From: an uncultured Verrucomicrobia subdivision 3 bacterium
GTDB taxonomy: Bacteria; Verrucomicrobiota; Verrucomicrobiia; Limisphaerales; UBA11358
Direction: 5' to 3'
Assembly: GCA_903875465.1 (NCBI GenBank)
Contig: CAIQWB010000117.1
Span: forward strand, 1 to 64,000
Length of the DNA: 64,000 bases
Shown here in pieces: positions 50,589 to 60,269 of the stretch. The first letter of the stretch is position 1; the number at the start of each line of letters is the position of its first letter. The translations under genes and the position numbers were made by a program. Below the pieces are notes generated by a model. That model had not been told where the DNA came from and ran no database searches. It was given only the letters and a program-made list of their open reading frames with translations.

Positions 50589-51476
50589 ATGGCACTCATC
50601 CGCGATATATTAGCCGCCAAAATGGCGGCCCGTCAGCCCGCCGTTTCATTTGAATTTTTCCCCCCGAAAACCGAGGAGGGGGATCGAAATTTGCTCGAAC
50701 GGCAAATCCCGGCCCTGCTGGCCACCCGTCCGGATTTTTGTTCGGTTACTTATGGTGCTGGCGGCAGTACCCGGGAAAAAACCCTGATGATTGTGGATCG
50801 TATTCAGCGGGACCACCACCTCACCGCCCTCGCGCATCTCACCTGTGTGAACCACACTCAGGCCGAAATCCTCGCTCTCTTGGAAAAATTCCGCGCCTTG
50901 GGTTGTCACAATATTCTCGCCCTCCGCGGTGACCCGCCCGGCGGTGGCGTGTTTCAGGCGACCGCCAATGGGTTTGAATATTCCTCCCAATTGGTTAAAT
51001 TCATCCGTGATCATGGTGATTTTTCCGTGGGCACCGCCGGCTTTCCCGAGGGGCACATCGCCTGCACCGCGGGCAAGCACACCGATTGGCAGCATCTGCG
51101 GGAAAAGATCGATGCCGGCGCCGATTTTGTGCTCACCCAGTTATTCTTCGATAACGCGGACTATTTTGAATTTCGCGATTACCTCACCCAAAAACTCGGA
51201 GTGACCGTTCCGCTTATTCCCGGCATCATTCCCATCTTGAATGCCGGGCAGATTACGAAGTTCACCCAGCTTTCCGGGGCAAAAATCCCCGCTGCCCTCC
51301 AGCAATCCTTGGACAAACTCGTTGGCAATGACGAGGCCGCCACCGAATTCGGCATCGAATATGCCACCCGGCAGTGCGAGGAACTCCTGCGTGCCGGCGT
51401 GCCCGGTTTGCATTTTTACACTCTGAACAAAGCCCGATCCACCGTGCAAGTGCTCAAAAACCTGCATTTGGCCTAG
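50589..51476 (+). CDS. metF: Methylenetetrahydrofolate reductase
   Basis: 295 residues. VSFEFFPPKTEEGDRNL (catalytic Glu in EFFPPK), CSVTYGAGGSTREKT, HNILALRGDPPGGG and DFVLTQLFFDNADYFEF match MetF. It reduces 5,10-methylene-THF to 5-methyl-THF with FAD for methionine synthesis. The next gene starts 12 bp later. Confidence 0.95.
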   Translation: MALIRDILAAKMAARQPAVSFEFFPPKTEEGDRNLLERQIPALLATRPDFCSVTYGAGGSTREKTLMIVDRIQRDHHLTALAHLTCVNHTQAEILALLEKFRALGCHNILALRGDPPGGGVFQATANGFEYSSQLVKFIRDHGDFSVGTAGFPEGHIACTAGKHTDWQHLREKIDAGADFVLTQLFFDNADYFEFRDYLTQKLGVTVPLIPGIIPILNAGQITKFTQLSGAKIPAALQQSLDKLVGNDEAATEFGIEYATRQCEELLRAGVPGLHFYTLNKARSTVQVLKNLHLA

Positions 51477-51488
51477 CCGCCTTCAACT

Positions 51489-52055
51489 ATGGGAAACTTC
51501 TATACCAACCTGACGCTGCGTGGGCCCACTCAGGCGGAGGTGGCGGCTGCTTTGGCCGGGCGGACGGCCTTGGTCACCCCTTCCGAGGCAGGCTGCGTGG
51601 TGGTTTTTGATGAGGCCTGCGATTCCCAGGATCCCGAACTTCTCGCCGGACTTGCCGAGCAGCTCTCCCGGCAGTTTCGTTGTCCCGTGCTGGCCGTCCT
51701 CAACCACGACGACGATATTCTCAACTACCTGCTTTATTTGTATGGCAACCTGGAGGATCAATATGATTCCTCCCCGAATTATTTTGATCCCGACGCTGAA
51801 CCTGCCGCTCCCTCGGGTGGGGATGCGGCTAAATTATGCGCTGCCTTTGAATCCCCCAACGTCGCGGCGGTGGAATCAATCCTGCGCCAGTCAGGTTTGG
51901 ATGAGGACGGCTACACCTTTGAGGTGGAGCGGCACGAGGATCTGGTACTGGCCCTGGGCCTGCCAACCTTCGGCGTGGGGGCCGGCTATAATTATGTCAG
52001 CCAGGGTGAATTGCCCGAAGGCTTAACCGAGCTCGACTTGATACGAGTCCAATAA
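51489..52055 (+). CDS. Uncharacterised protein linked to metF
   Basis: 188 residues, acidic, no signal peptide or membrane helix. MGNFYTNLTLRGPTQAEVAAAL at the start, then CPVLAVLNHDDDILNYLLYLYG and SSPNYFDPD. I recall similar 'MGNFYTN' proteins in other phyla but no function. Its position behind metF suggests co-transcription only. Confidence 0.7.
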   Translation: MGNFYTNLTLRGPTQAEVAAALAGRTALVTPSEAGCVVVFDEACDSQDPELLAGLAEQLSRQFRCPVLAVLNHDDDILNYLLYLYGNLEDQYDSSPNYFDPDAEPAAPSGGDAAKLCAAFESPNVAAVESILRQSGLDEDGYTFEVERHEDLVLALGLPTFGVGAGYNYVSQGELPEGLTELDLIRVQ

Positions 52056-52066
52056 TTAAACCCGGG

Positions 52067-53017
52067 TTAAAACAGATTGCCCGCCATAATCCCCAGAATA
52101 CTGAGCGGCCCCTGATCTTCCAATCCATCGGCCGCCTTGTCCAGCTTTTGGAGCGAGACCTTCGCATTGACCAGTAAATCATCATTATTGACCAGCTTGC
52201 CCACCGAACCCTGGCCATTGTTGATCTTGTACAGGATTTGATTCAAGTTGGTCATCGAGGCCGTGGTGGACCGGTACAGCGCCTCATCGGTCAACAACTT
52301 CCCAATCGTGCCCTGGCCGGCACTGACATTATCCACCATGAGTTTCGCCTCCGTCACCGTTTCGTGAATGTTGGTCACGGTCGACATGGCGGAACTGTAC
52401 AAGCTGTCATCATAAAGGAGTTTGCCCACGGTTCCCTGTCCAGCGGCAATCTGGCTCGAAACATTCTTGATATTCGCAATCGTGGCGGTGAGCGGGCCGC
52501 TGTTTTGTTTAAAGAAATCGGTGAGCGGACCGAGGACGTTGTCAATTTTGTCACCCGAGAAACTGCTGGCCACCTTGGCAATCCCTGAGGCCGCATTATC
52601 CAGTTTGGCCATAATTGCACTCAGGTCGGGTTGTTCCGCCGTCTCCAATACCGCGTTATCCAAAGCTTTGGGCGCCGCCGCTGAACCAAAGTCAATCGCC
52701 ACAAAATTCTGCCCCATCAGCCCGGTGAATTTGATCAGTGCTTTGCTGTCGGTTTTCACCATGACATTGTCATGCAGCTTCATCGTGACTTGAACTTTCT
52801 GTTCCGCCAGGGCGATTTTTTCCACGCGACCAATTTCCACCCCCGCCATTTTCACCAGGTCGCCCACTTTCAAATCTTGGGCCGTGTCAAACTGGGCCAC
52901 CACATGGTAGCCACCGCGAAACATCTCCACGCCGCCCAGGGTCTCCACAATGAACCACGCGGCCAGCACAGCCACGACGACAAACATGCCCAGCTTGGTT
53001 TCCAATGAATTTTTCAT
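52067..53017 (-). CDS. mlaD: MCE-domain lipid transport protein (MlaD-like)
   Basis: 316 residues. One N-terminal membrane helix (LGMFVVVAVLAAWFIVETLGG), the MCE domain (VVAQFDTAQDLKVGDLVKMAGVEIGRV, ~38-110), then a long tail with three GQG(T/S)(V/I)GKL repeats. It is the periplasmic part of an ABC lipid transporter. Its ATG overlaps mlaF as ATGA. Homohexamer in the known systems. Confidence 0.92.
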   Translation of the reverse strand: MKNSLETKLGMFVVVAVLAAWFIVETLGGVEMFRGGYHVVAQFDTAQDLKVGDLVKMAGVEIGRVEKIALAEQKVQVTMKLHDNVMVKTDSKALIKFTGLMGQNFVAIDFGSAAAPKALDNAVLETAEQPDLSAIMAKLDNAASGIAKVASSFSGDKIDNVLGPLTDFFKQNSGPLTATIANIKNVSSQIAAGQGTVGKLLYDDSLYSSAMSTVTNIHETVTEAKLMVDNVSAGQGTIGKLLTDEALYRSTTASMTNLNQILYKINNGQGSVGKLVNNDDLLVNAKVSLQKLDKAADGLEDQGPLSILGIMAGNLF

Positions 53018-53787
53018 ATATTTTTAAATCGAGGTTCGCGTTTAAAATCCGCGTTCAGAAAAGTTTGCACCCGTGCATCGGGAAAGGCCTTTACCGCCTC
53101 CGGGGTGCCGATCGTGAGAATCTGGCCCCCATCCATGACTGCAATGCGATCCGCCACCCCAAAGGCCAGGTCACGGTCATGCGTCACCACCAGCGAGGTC
53201 ACGCGGGTGTTTTGGTTGAGATTCCAAATTTCCTGGCCAATGACCACGGAGGACAGGGGATCCAGTTCACTCGTGGGTTCATCGTAAAGAATCAATTGGG
53301 GCTCAATTACCAGGGCCCGGGCAATGGCCGCCCGCTTTTTCATGCCCCCGGAGAGCTCCCCGGGCATTTTATGGATTGCCTCGCTCAACCGCACATCCGC
53401 CAGCTTCTCGCGGACAATGCGCTCGATTTCCGCCGGTGGCTTCAAACGGTGTTCCGTCAAATACAGCCCCACATTTTCCCCCACCGTGAGGGAATTGAGC
53501 AGCGCCCCCGATTGAAAAACCAGCGCCATGCGGTATTTGGCCGCAATCTCCGGTGTCATGATGGATTCGCCGTTCACCAGGATCTCCCCCGCATCCGGCG
53601 CTTCCAGGCCGATCAAATGCTTCAGTAGCACGCTCTTGCCGCTGCCGCTGGGGCCCATGATCACAAAAATTTCGCCGGGCTGCACGGTGAAGTCCAGTCC
53701 TTGGAGCACTTCCTGGCTGGCAAAACTCTTGCGCAACCCGCGCACTTCGAGTTTGACGCCATCGGGTTTTTGAGCAGGTGAATTCAT
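53014..53787 (-). CDS. mlaF: MCE-type ABC transporter ATPase (MlaF-like)
   Basis: 257 residues. Walker A GPSGSGKS, signature LSGGMKKRAAIARAL, Walker B LILYDEPTSELDP, and the family EALK-type loops. It powers lipid movement through MlaE. It overlaps both neighbours. Confidence 0.94.
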   Translation of the reverse strand: MNSPAQKPDGVKLEVRGLRKSFASQEVLQGLDFTVQPGEIFVIMGPSGSGKSVLLKHLIGLEAPDAGEILVNGESIMTPEIAAKYRMALVFQSGALLNSLTVGENVGLYLTEHRLKPPAEIERIVREKLADVRLSEAIHKMPGELSGGMKKRAAIARALVIEPQLILYDEPTSELDPLSSVVIGQEIWNLNQNTRVTSLVVTHDRDLAFGVADRIAVMDGGQILTIGTPEAVKAFPDARVQTFLNADFKREPRFKNI

Positions 53788-54524
53788 CAGTGAAGCAACA
53801 AGCGGGTAAGGATGTAATCAAACATCACAATCAAAATAATGGAATTCACCACCGCCTTGGTGACCGACCGGCCAATGCCGCGCGGGCCGCCAATCGTCGC
53901 CATGCCTTGGTGACAGGAAACCGTCCCAATGATGATCGCAAAACAGAAGGTTTTGAAAACCCCATTCGCCACATCCTTGAGCTCCACCATGCTGCGGAGG
54001 TCACCAAAGAAAACGGCAAAGGGAATGGCCATGTGATGGTTGATTTCCGCCACCGTCGCCCCCCCAAACCAGCCAATCAGAATCGCCAGCACCACCAGCA
54101 TCGGCAGGGCCAGGGCAATCGCCACCAGTCGCGGCAGCACCAGGTAATGAATGGGATTGATGTTCATGGTGCGCAGCGCATCGATTTCCTGGTAAACCCG
54201 CATGGAGCCAATCTCCGCGGCCATGGCGGAGCCGATGCGCCCCGCAATCAGGATCGCCATCATCACCGGAGCCAGTTCCCGGGCCACCGCCAGACCCACA
54301 ATCCCCCCCACTGCACTCGGCAGGCCGCGTTCCACCAGCGCCGGGCCGGTTTGCAGCGAAAGCACGCCGCCAATGAAAAAGGACAGCATGCAAACCATCA
54401 GCAAACTCGCGTTCCCAATTTCAAAAAACTGCTCAAATACCTTCTGCCGTTGCCGCCACGCCAGCGGCAGCGCCCCCAGCGTGCGCCAGAATAGCAGGAC
54501 CATTTGACCAATGTTATCAAACAT
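53787..54524 (-). CDS. mlaE: MCE-type ABC transporter permease (MlaE-like)
   Basis: 245 residues and about five membrane helices. Family landmarks QTGPALVERGLPSAVGGIVG, APVMMAILIAGRIGSAMAAEIGSMRVYQEIDAL (EQ-loop region) and GGPRGIGRSVTKAVV near the end. Its stop shares a base with the mlaF start (TGATG). Confidence 0.93.
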   Translation of the reverse strand: MFDNIGQMVLLFWRTLGALPLAWRQRQKVFEQFFEIGNASLLMVCMLSFFIGGVLSLQTGPALVERGLPSAVGGIVGLAVARELAPVMMAILIAGRIGSAMAAEIGSMRVYQEIDALRTMNINPIHYLVLPRLVAIALALPMLVVLAILIGWFGGATVAEINHHMAIPFAVFFGDLRSMVELKDVANGVFKTFCFAIIIGTVSCHQGMATIGGPRGIGRSVTKAVVNSIILIVMFDYILTRLLLH

Positions 54525-54544
54525 AATTTGGGCGTGGCGTCAGA

Positions 54545-56002
54545 TCATTGAACCGGCGTGTTTACCTGCTTGGACAAGTTGAAATCCAGACCGTAAAAAC
54601 AGTGCCAGCGGTCCGTGTCACCAGCATGCATATACTGGAAAAGGCCAAACAGGAGCGAGCTTTTTTTTGTGGTGGCCGTGCTCTCGCTGCGGTACAAGTT
54701 CCACAGCAGGGAGCGGCTGCTATGGCCATTGGTCGCATTGTCCTCCGCCCGCCACACGGACCAGAGGGGCGACCAGTTGCGGTTCACCCCGCGTTGCTCA
54801 TTCAAGGCCGGTTCAATCGGGGCGAATACTTGCAAACGCGTGCTGCCGTGCTCATCCCGGTGCCAGGTGAAAAACGGCCACATGTCTAATCGTCTTTTCT
54901 CCGTGCCCTTCGCGAGGTTGTGCTCCACCGTGCTTTCATAGAGATAAAACATCACCCGGTGGCGCTCGCTCGCCACCAAATCGGAATGGAATCCGCGATA
55001 CTGGTACAGCGGCCAGAGGTAGGAATCACTCTCCTGTTTCGCATTGGCAGATTCACTGAACACCGGCCAAACCCGCGAAGTATGCTTGCCTTCCCCGCGG
55101 GTGAAAACCACCAATGGCCACGGGCCCTGCCACTCGTGGTAATGCTTCTGCCGGTCGTCGATCCAGCTAAAGAACGGCCAAAGCACGGAGGTTTCATCGC
55201 GCTCGGGCGAGCGCGATTGCGTGTAGAAGGGAATGGCCCCCTCGGAATACTCCGGGTTCTCCGAGCCCAGACCGGTGGCGGTCTTATGGTAAATCGGCCA
55301 AAGCGCAAAGAATTTATCGTGCCCCGGCACCGTGGTCACCTCCCCAAACCCATTTGTGGTCCAGGTGATTTCCTTGTGCTCGTGGCCCGCCAGTGGCCAG
55401 GCTTTCCACCCCTCCAGATGGTCTCCCTGGCGCAAGGAAACAAAGGGATACAGGTAATTGTCCGTCACGTACCCCTTTTTGCGCGTTTCCGCATAAAACG
55501 GAAACATCACAAAATAAACATCATTTAGCATTAACCGGTGCTTGATGTGGCCATAGAACGGCACCACCGCCGTGTAGTTTTCGTCCGCATTGGTGGAACG
55601 TTGCTGGAAATAAAGCGGGTAAATGGTAAAACGCCGGGCGTCACCATCCTCCGGATAGGACCCGCCGGCAAAATTAAGCATCTGCGCAAATTGCCAGTGG
55701 TATTCCTTGCCATAAACATTGTACGAAAGCAGCGGATACAAATAATTATCCTCCCGCGCCTCCAGGGCGGGGTTGGTGCAGCGGGAAAAAAATGGCGGCC
55801 AGGCTATGGTCGTCTCGGTGCCGCGTTGCTGCCGGTAATAAAATGGCCCGGCCATCTCCGTGCGCGTGCCGGTTTCCAAGGTCAGCTCAAAGGTCTGCCA
55901 GGCCGGTCCAGCGCAGGCGTCCGCCAGGGCGGCCATGGCTGGAGTAAAACCCAGCCAAGCCACCCAAATCACGACCAAACCCGATCTGCCAAATCGCTTC
56001 AT
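54545..56002 (-). CDS. Secreted WPF/YPL-repeat protein (undescribed)
   Basis: 485 residues. Signal peptide ~1-24 (LVVIWVAWLGFTPAMA). The body has at least 14 copies of an aromatic-Pro motif (WPPFFSR, YPLLSY, YPLYFQQ, FPFYAE, YPFVSL, WPIYHK, IPFYTQ, WPFFSW, WPVFSE, WPLYQY, WPFFTW) spaced by about 20-40 residues, each at the start of a likely beta-strand. It may be a beta-barrel or propeller. It is 20 bp before mlaE, likely in the same operon, which suggests a role in envelope lipid transport (inference). I recognise no named family. Candidate -10 on the minus strand: TATAAG at 56033-56038. Confidence 0.75.
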   Translation of the reverse strand: MKRFGRSGLVVIWVAWLGFTPAMAALADACAGPAWQTFELTLETGTRTEMAGPFYYRQQRGTETTIAWPPFFSRCTNPALEAREDNYLYPLLSYNVYGKEYHWQFAQMLNFAGGSYPEDGDARRFTIYPLYFQQRSTNADENYTAVVPFYGHIKHRLMLNDVYFVMFPFYAETRKKGYVTDNYLYPFVSLRQGDHLEGWKAWPLAGHEHKEITWTTNGFGEVTTVPGHDKFFALWPIYHKTATGLGSENPEYSEGAIPFYTQSRSPERDETSVLWPFFSWIDDRQKHYHEWQGPWPLVVFTRGEGKHTSRVWPVFSESANAKQESDSYLWPLYQYRGFHSDLVASERHRVMFYLYESTVEHNLAKGTEKRRLDMWPFFTWHRDEHGSTRLQVFAPIEPALNEQRGVNRNWSPLWSVWRAEDNATNGHSSRSLLWNLYRSESTATTKKSSLLFGLFQYMHAGDTDRWHCFYGLDFNLSKQVNTPVQ

Positions 56003-56187
56003 TTCTGTAACCGACCTTTCCCGTGCGGCTTTCTTATAAAAATTGTTAATTTTACGTTAACGTTATTTGTCATTCTAAGAGGAACAAATTCACGCTCTTT
56101 TGTCAAAGTTAACATAGGGTTTGACAATTTTAACATTTTTAAATAAAGTACTCCTAATTGAGGTTTTTCACCTCGGTTCCTCCAGAA

Positions 56188-56225
56188 CCCGGTGCCGGTT
56201 TTGTCCAGCCGGTGCCGGGTTTTTT
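56188..56225 (+). terminator. Terminator-like hairpin facing the plus strand
   Basis: CCCGGTGCCGG (56188-56198) pairs with CCGGTGCCGGG (56209-56219) including two G-U pairs, followed by TTTTTT on the plus strand. On the minus strand the two wobble pairs become mismatches and no T tract follows. The neighbouring genes are all on the minus strand, so it would stop antisense transcription. The rest of 56003-56238 is AT-rich with a small GAGGT-ACCTC hairpin. Confidence 0.5.
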
Positions 56226-56238
56226 ATTTTCCGGCTTT

Positions 56239-59200
56239 TTATTCCGCTGCCGTCTTTTTATCGATCAAAAGTCCTTTTTTTCCCAGCAATGCCAGGAGTG
56301 CCGGCAGAAACGTCAGTCCCGCCACCATGCACAAGGCAATCCCGCTGGCCATGACAAATCCCAAACTATGAATACCACGATGTTTCGCGAGAATCAAGCT
56401 GCCGAAACCCGCGATCGCCGTCAGGCCGGAGACGAGCACGGCCTTGCCCGTGCTCCGCGATAAAATACCGGGCGTGCGCTCCTCCGCATACCGGTTCAAA
56501 ATATGAATGCCGTTGGTGACCCCGATGCCAATGACCAGCGGCAGGGTCATGATGTTGGCTGGATTAAATGGCACTCCCAGCCAGCCCATCAAACCGGCCA
56601 GCCAGAGCGTGCCAATGCCCACCGGGATCAAGGCGAGGACCACGGCCAGCAAGCTGCGGAAGTGAATCATCACCAGCAGGGCGATGGCGATCAGGGAATA
56701 AATGGCCGCGCGCTCGTAGCTTTCCTTGAGCAGGGAGGTGTATTCGTACAGTTGCACTGGTGTCCCCGTCACATTGGGGTCCACGCTGCGAAGATCCTGG
56801 ATGAATTTTTCCTGGTACTCCCGCTGCCATACATTTTCGCGCGGGTAAATTTGCAGCAGGTATTTGCCGGTGCCTCCCACAAACCGGTCCCGCAAGGCCG
56901 GGGGTAAATCCGCCACGTTCAGCGGTGCACTGTCATCCTGGTTTTGCAGGGCCTGGAAGGTGTCGTGGATGTCCCGGAACAGTGCCTGCTGAAATTGAGC
57001 GATTTTTTCCGCGTGCACGGTCACCATCACTCCCTCCCCACTGAGCATGTCCGCGCGGAATTGCTGGATGGCCTGGCGCAGCGATCCCAATTGTTTGGTC
57101 AGCGCGGGATCATTGGTGCCCACTTCCGCCTGGGCCGCCCCCAGGTAGCCATAGAGCGAGTAGAGCGTGCGGCTTAAGGCGCTGGTATCCGCCGGCCCTG
57201 CGTCCGGCGGCTGGAATTGCAGGCTGGCCACCTCTTGTTTGATTTGGTGGATGAGTTGCAGTTTCCCCGCCTGGTCCGGGGTCATAAACGCCGCCACCGA
57301 CTCCACATCCGCCACCGTGTTGGTCAGCGCCTTGAACTTTTTTTCCAGCTCCCGGGCCTGCGCCAGATTGTCCGCCACCACGGCACCGTAGAGCACTGAT
57401 TTATCCGCCGAATTGATCAATTTTTCCTCAAACACCACCGCTGGCAGGCCGGCGCTTTGCATGTTTAACAAGTTGTAATCGAAAAATACCTTGGGCAGTT
57501 GCGTGGCCGCCAGCGAGCAGGTGATCACGATAAACACCGTCACCAGCAGCGGTCGTTGCAACCAGAGATTTTCTATCCTCGCCCGGGCCTCCGTGGCCGA
57601 CGGCTGGTGGTCGATGACGTTTTGGCGGCCGCGCAGCAGCATGACGGGCAGCAGCGTCATCATGGGGATGAAACACACCATCAAACCACCGCCGCAAATG
57701 ATGCCCATTTCCTGGATGCCTTTGAAATCCGTGAACCACATGGCGATGAAGGCGCCCGCCGTGGTGAGGGCGCCCGTGAAAATCCCCTGGCCGGTGTACA
57801 CCATCGCTTTGACCAAAGCCTCCTCTTCCGTGCGTCCATGCCGCAATTCCTCTTCGTACCGCGTGACCAGATGCACCCCAAAATCAATCGCCAGGCCAAT
57901 CAATATCGGCACGAAGGTGATGGTCAGGATGTTCAGGTGGCCCACCGTCAGCGTGGCGAATGCCAGTGTATACGCCAGACCCACCACTAGGCAAAGGGTC
58001 GCCTTCACCGGCCGCCCGGTCTCATTGTAGCCGTAAATAAAAATCAGCGCGCATAACACCAGCGACACAATGCTCGCCACCGTGGTGTCCTTTTGCGACT
58101 GGGCCATTTCATCCTGCTCCAGCACCGGCTCGCCGGTCAGTCCGACATTCAGCCCCGGCACTTCCGTGATCGTCTGTGCCACCAGTTCGCGGAAACGTTT
58201 CACCGCCGCCTCGTTCAGGTCGTCATTCGGCGCATGCGCCGAGACCAGGAAAATGGTTCCCCTGGCAAACGTGATGTAGCTCGCGTTCTCAGCCTCTGCA
58301 CTGCTGTCAAACAAAGCATTCACGCCCGGGGACAGGGGGGGGCCCGGTTGCGTCAGGCTGTCCTTCGCCTGTGTCAAAATCCGCTGGAGCGCCGGCAGCG
58401 CCCCGATCAACGAGTCCGTTTGCGCGCTCGCCTCCCGCGGGGCCGTGCGGAATTGCGTGTTCACCTGGTCGAAGAATGTTACCAGATTGGTCGCCCGGGT
58501 GAATTGGGTAATGAAGGGGCGAAACACCTTCAGCGTCCGCAGTAATTCCTCCAAATCACTCCGGGAAATTTCCTCCGGATAGGCATCCTCCAGCAGCAAC
58601 CGGTTGAGCATCGCCAGTCGCTCCCCGCCCGCCGGCGCGTCGCGGAGCAGTTTCTGCGTGGCGGCTCGCAGGGGGATGCCGCTGAAGCGTTGGGGATTGT
58701 AAATCAGTGGCCCATGGACCAGGCGGTTTAAATCATTCGTCAGGACCGTGAGCAATGGCGTGGCGTCCGCGCGGGCACCCCCGTATTGCGCCAGGGCTGT
58801 CCGCGTGGCCGGGGACAAGTGGTCTCTGACATATTGGGAAACCGCCTCGACCGCCGGGGCCGTCACCGGTTGACTGGCATCCGCGGGTGCTTTGAACTTG
58901 TCCACCAAAGCGGCCAGATTTTTGAAATTGCCATGGTCAAAGTCCGGGCTTTCCTCCGGCACAAACAGCAGGGCCTTCGGGCCCATCATTTTCAGGTCCC
59001 CTTTGTAAAAAACATCCGTGAAGAGATTGGTTTCCGCCTCCAGCCGCGCGCCCAGGCGTTCGACAAACTGCCGGTTTTTCTCGGCATTTTCGCTTTGCAC
59101 CACCACCACCAGATCATCCTGCTGGGTGAACTCCTTTTTGAATTCCAGAAAATTGTGCTGGTACTTCTTGTTCGCCCCCACCAAGTCATCCCGGTTGGTG

Positions 59201-59361
59201 TCAAATTCCAGCCAGCCATACGGCTGGGGCAGGGCATAGAACACACACACCACAAAGAGCACCACCTGCGGGATGACAAACCAGCGGGGATGACGAACGG
59301 TCGCCCGCGCCAGTTTGCCCAGCAGTCGCGCCATCAGGGAATCCGCACTCAGCGCCTTCAT
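56239..59361 (-). CDS. RND-superfamily (MMPL/HpnN-like) lipid exporter
   Basis: 1040 residues. Twelve membrane helices in two halves (first helix ~25-45; helix groups ~430-600 and ~850-1030), two large periplasmic loops (~50-420 and ~640-850), like the hopanoid-associated HpnN and MMPL proteins. Motifs: TNRDDLVGANKKY at the start, LIGLAIDFGVHLVTRYEEEL in the first half, LVIGIGVTNGIHILNRY in the second. The first-half Asp in IDFG fits the proton path; the second half has Thr-Asn instead. It is upstream of the WPF-repeat and Mla genes, suggesting a lipid or hopanoid export function. Confidence 0.88.
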   Translation of the reverse strand: MKALSADSLMARLLGKLARATVRHPRWFVIPQVVLFVVCVFYALPQPYGWLEFDTNRDDLVGANKKYQHNFLEFKKEFTQQDDLVVVVQSENAEKNRQFVERLGARLEAETNLFTDVFYKGDLKMMGPKALLFVPEESPDFDHGNFKNLAALVDKFKAPADASQPVTAPAVEAVSQYVRDHLSPATRTALAQYGGARADATPLLTVLTNDLNRLVHGPLIYNPQRFSGIPLRAATQKLLRDAPAGGERLAMLNRLLLEDAYPEEISRSDLEELLRTLKVFRPFITQFTRATNLVTFFDQVNTQFRTAPREASAQTDSLIGALPALQRILTQAKDSLTQPGPPLSPGVNALFDSSAEAENASYITFARGTIFLVSAHAPNDDLNEAAVKRFRELVAQTITEVPGLNVGLTGEPVLEQDEMAQSQKDTTVASIVSLVLCALIFIYGYNETGRPVKATLCLVVGLAYTLAFATLTVGHLNILTITFVPILIGLAIDFGVHLVTRYEEELRHGRTEEEALVKAMVYTGQGIFTGALTTAGAFIAMWFTDFKGIQEMGIICGGGLMVCFIPMMTLLPVMLLRGRQNVIDHQPSATEARARIENLWLQRPLLVTVFIVITCSLAATQLPKVFFDYNLLNMQSAGLPAVVFEEKLINSADKSVLYGAVVADNLAQARELEKKFKALTNTVADVESVAAFMTPDQAGKLQLIHQIKQEVASLQFQPPDAGPADTSALSRTLYSLYGYLGAAQAEVGTNDPALTKQLGSLRQAIQQFRADMLSGEGVMVTVHAEKIAQFQQALFRDIHDTFQALQNQDDSAPLNVADLPPALRDRFVGGTGKYLLQIYPRENVWQREYQEKFIQDLRSVDPNVTGTPVQLYEYTSLLKESYERAAIYSLIAIALLVMIHFRSLLAVVLALIPVGIGTLWLAGLMGWLGVPFNPANIMTLPLVIGIGVTNGIHILNRYAEERTPGILSRSTGKAVLVSGLTAIAGFGSLILAKHRGIHSLGFVMASGIALCMVAGLTFLPALLALLGKKGLLIDKKTAAE

Positions 59362-59418
59362 GCCCGAGCCTCCGTGGTCATCGGGTTTGCCCCCATAAAA
59401 TCAACCCTCGCCTGCACA

Positions 59419-59754
59419 TCACGTTGCCTCGACAAACACCGCCGTGCCATAGCACAAGACCTCGGTGATGCCCGGCGCAATTTCCGTCGCATCATAGCGC
59501 ACGCCAATCACCGCGTTCGCCCCCAATTGACCCGCGTGGGTCAACATCAGGTTAAAGGTGTCCTCCCGGGCCCGCTCGCACAGCTCCGTGTACAGGGAAA
59601 TGTTGCCGCCAAACAGCGCTTGAATGCTCGCCCCCACATTGCCAATCACCGACCGCGAGCGCACCATGATGCCGCGCACCACCCCAAACGATTTCACCAC
59701 CCGGTAGCCCGGCAGCTCAAACGCCGTGGTGGTCAGAGGATGTGTCAAACTCAT
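59419..59754 (-). CDS. YbjQ/UPF0145-family protein
   Basis: 111 residues from the ATG at 59754; a GTG six codons earlier is possible. Family landmarks: ELPGYRVVKSFGVVRGIMVRSRSVIGN, GANAVIGVRYDATEIAPGITEVLCYGTAV. It is predicted to form a pentamer that may bind metal. It lacks a signal peptide. It is between the RND gene and DUF2752. Confidence 0.9.
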   Translation of the reverse strand: MSLTHPLTTTAFELPGYRVVKSFGVVRGIMVRSRSVIGNVGASIQALFGGNISLYTELCERAREDTFNLMLTHAGQLGANAVIGVRYDATEIAPGITEVLCYGTAVFVEAT

Positions 59755-59808
59755 AGTGGGAAGATTGAACACGACTCTGCCCTTCCATTAAAGCCAAAAG
59801 TTCCTGCC

Positions 59809-60261
59809 TCATGGGGACAGCCACGCCCCCATGGGCAAATTCCGCACCACTCCAAAGACCAAAGCCAGCACCAGCCAGGGAATCAGCGACCAGGTGGGAA
59901 TCAGGGAAGGCACCGGCCGCTCCCGCTGCCGCTCCACCCCCAGCCAGCCGGCCCGGGCCAGCAAAACCACGCCGGTCAGCATCACCAGCGCATTGTCTTT
60001 CAGTGCCCGCCGCCAATCGCCATGCAGCAAGGCATGCATCCCGCGCGTCGCCCCGCAACCCGGACAATTCAGACCCGTGACCCGGTGAAACGCACAGCCG
60101 GGATACAATGCCGTGGCCGCTGGATCAAAGAAATAAATCACCAGCAATCCTCCCAAAACCAGCAAGGCCAGCGTTGCCATGCCGAACCATAACGGCACCG
60201 CGAGGGGCGGCCGCTTTAAGGGCGGCGGCACCGGTGTGGGCGAGCCTGCTTGCGGATTCAT
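59809..60261 (-). CDS. DUF2752 membrane protein
   Basis: 150 residues, three probable membrane helices. The conserved CxFxxxTGLNCPGCGATRGMHALLHGDWRRAL motif (cysteines in CPGCG) is the mark of DUF2752. Function unknown. It is 8 bp behind the GYF/DUF4190 gene. Confidence 0.88.
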   Translation of the reverse strand: MNPQAGSPTPVPPPLKRPPLAVPLWFGMATLALLVLGGLLVIYFFDPAATALYPGCAFHRVTGLNCPGCGATRGMHALLHGDWRRALKDNALVMLTGVVLLARAGWLGVERQRERPVPSLIPTWSLIPWLVLALVFGVVRNLPMGAWLSP

Positions 60262-60269
60262 GTCAGGGG

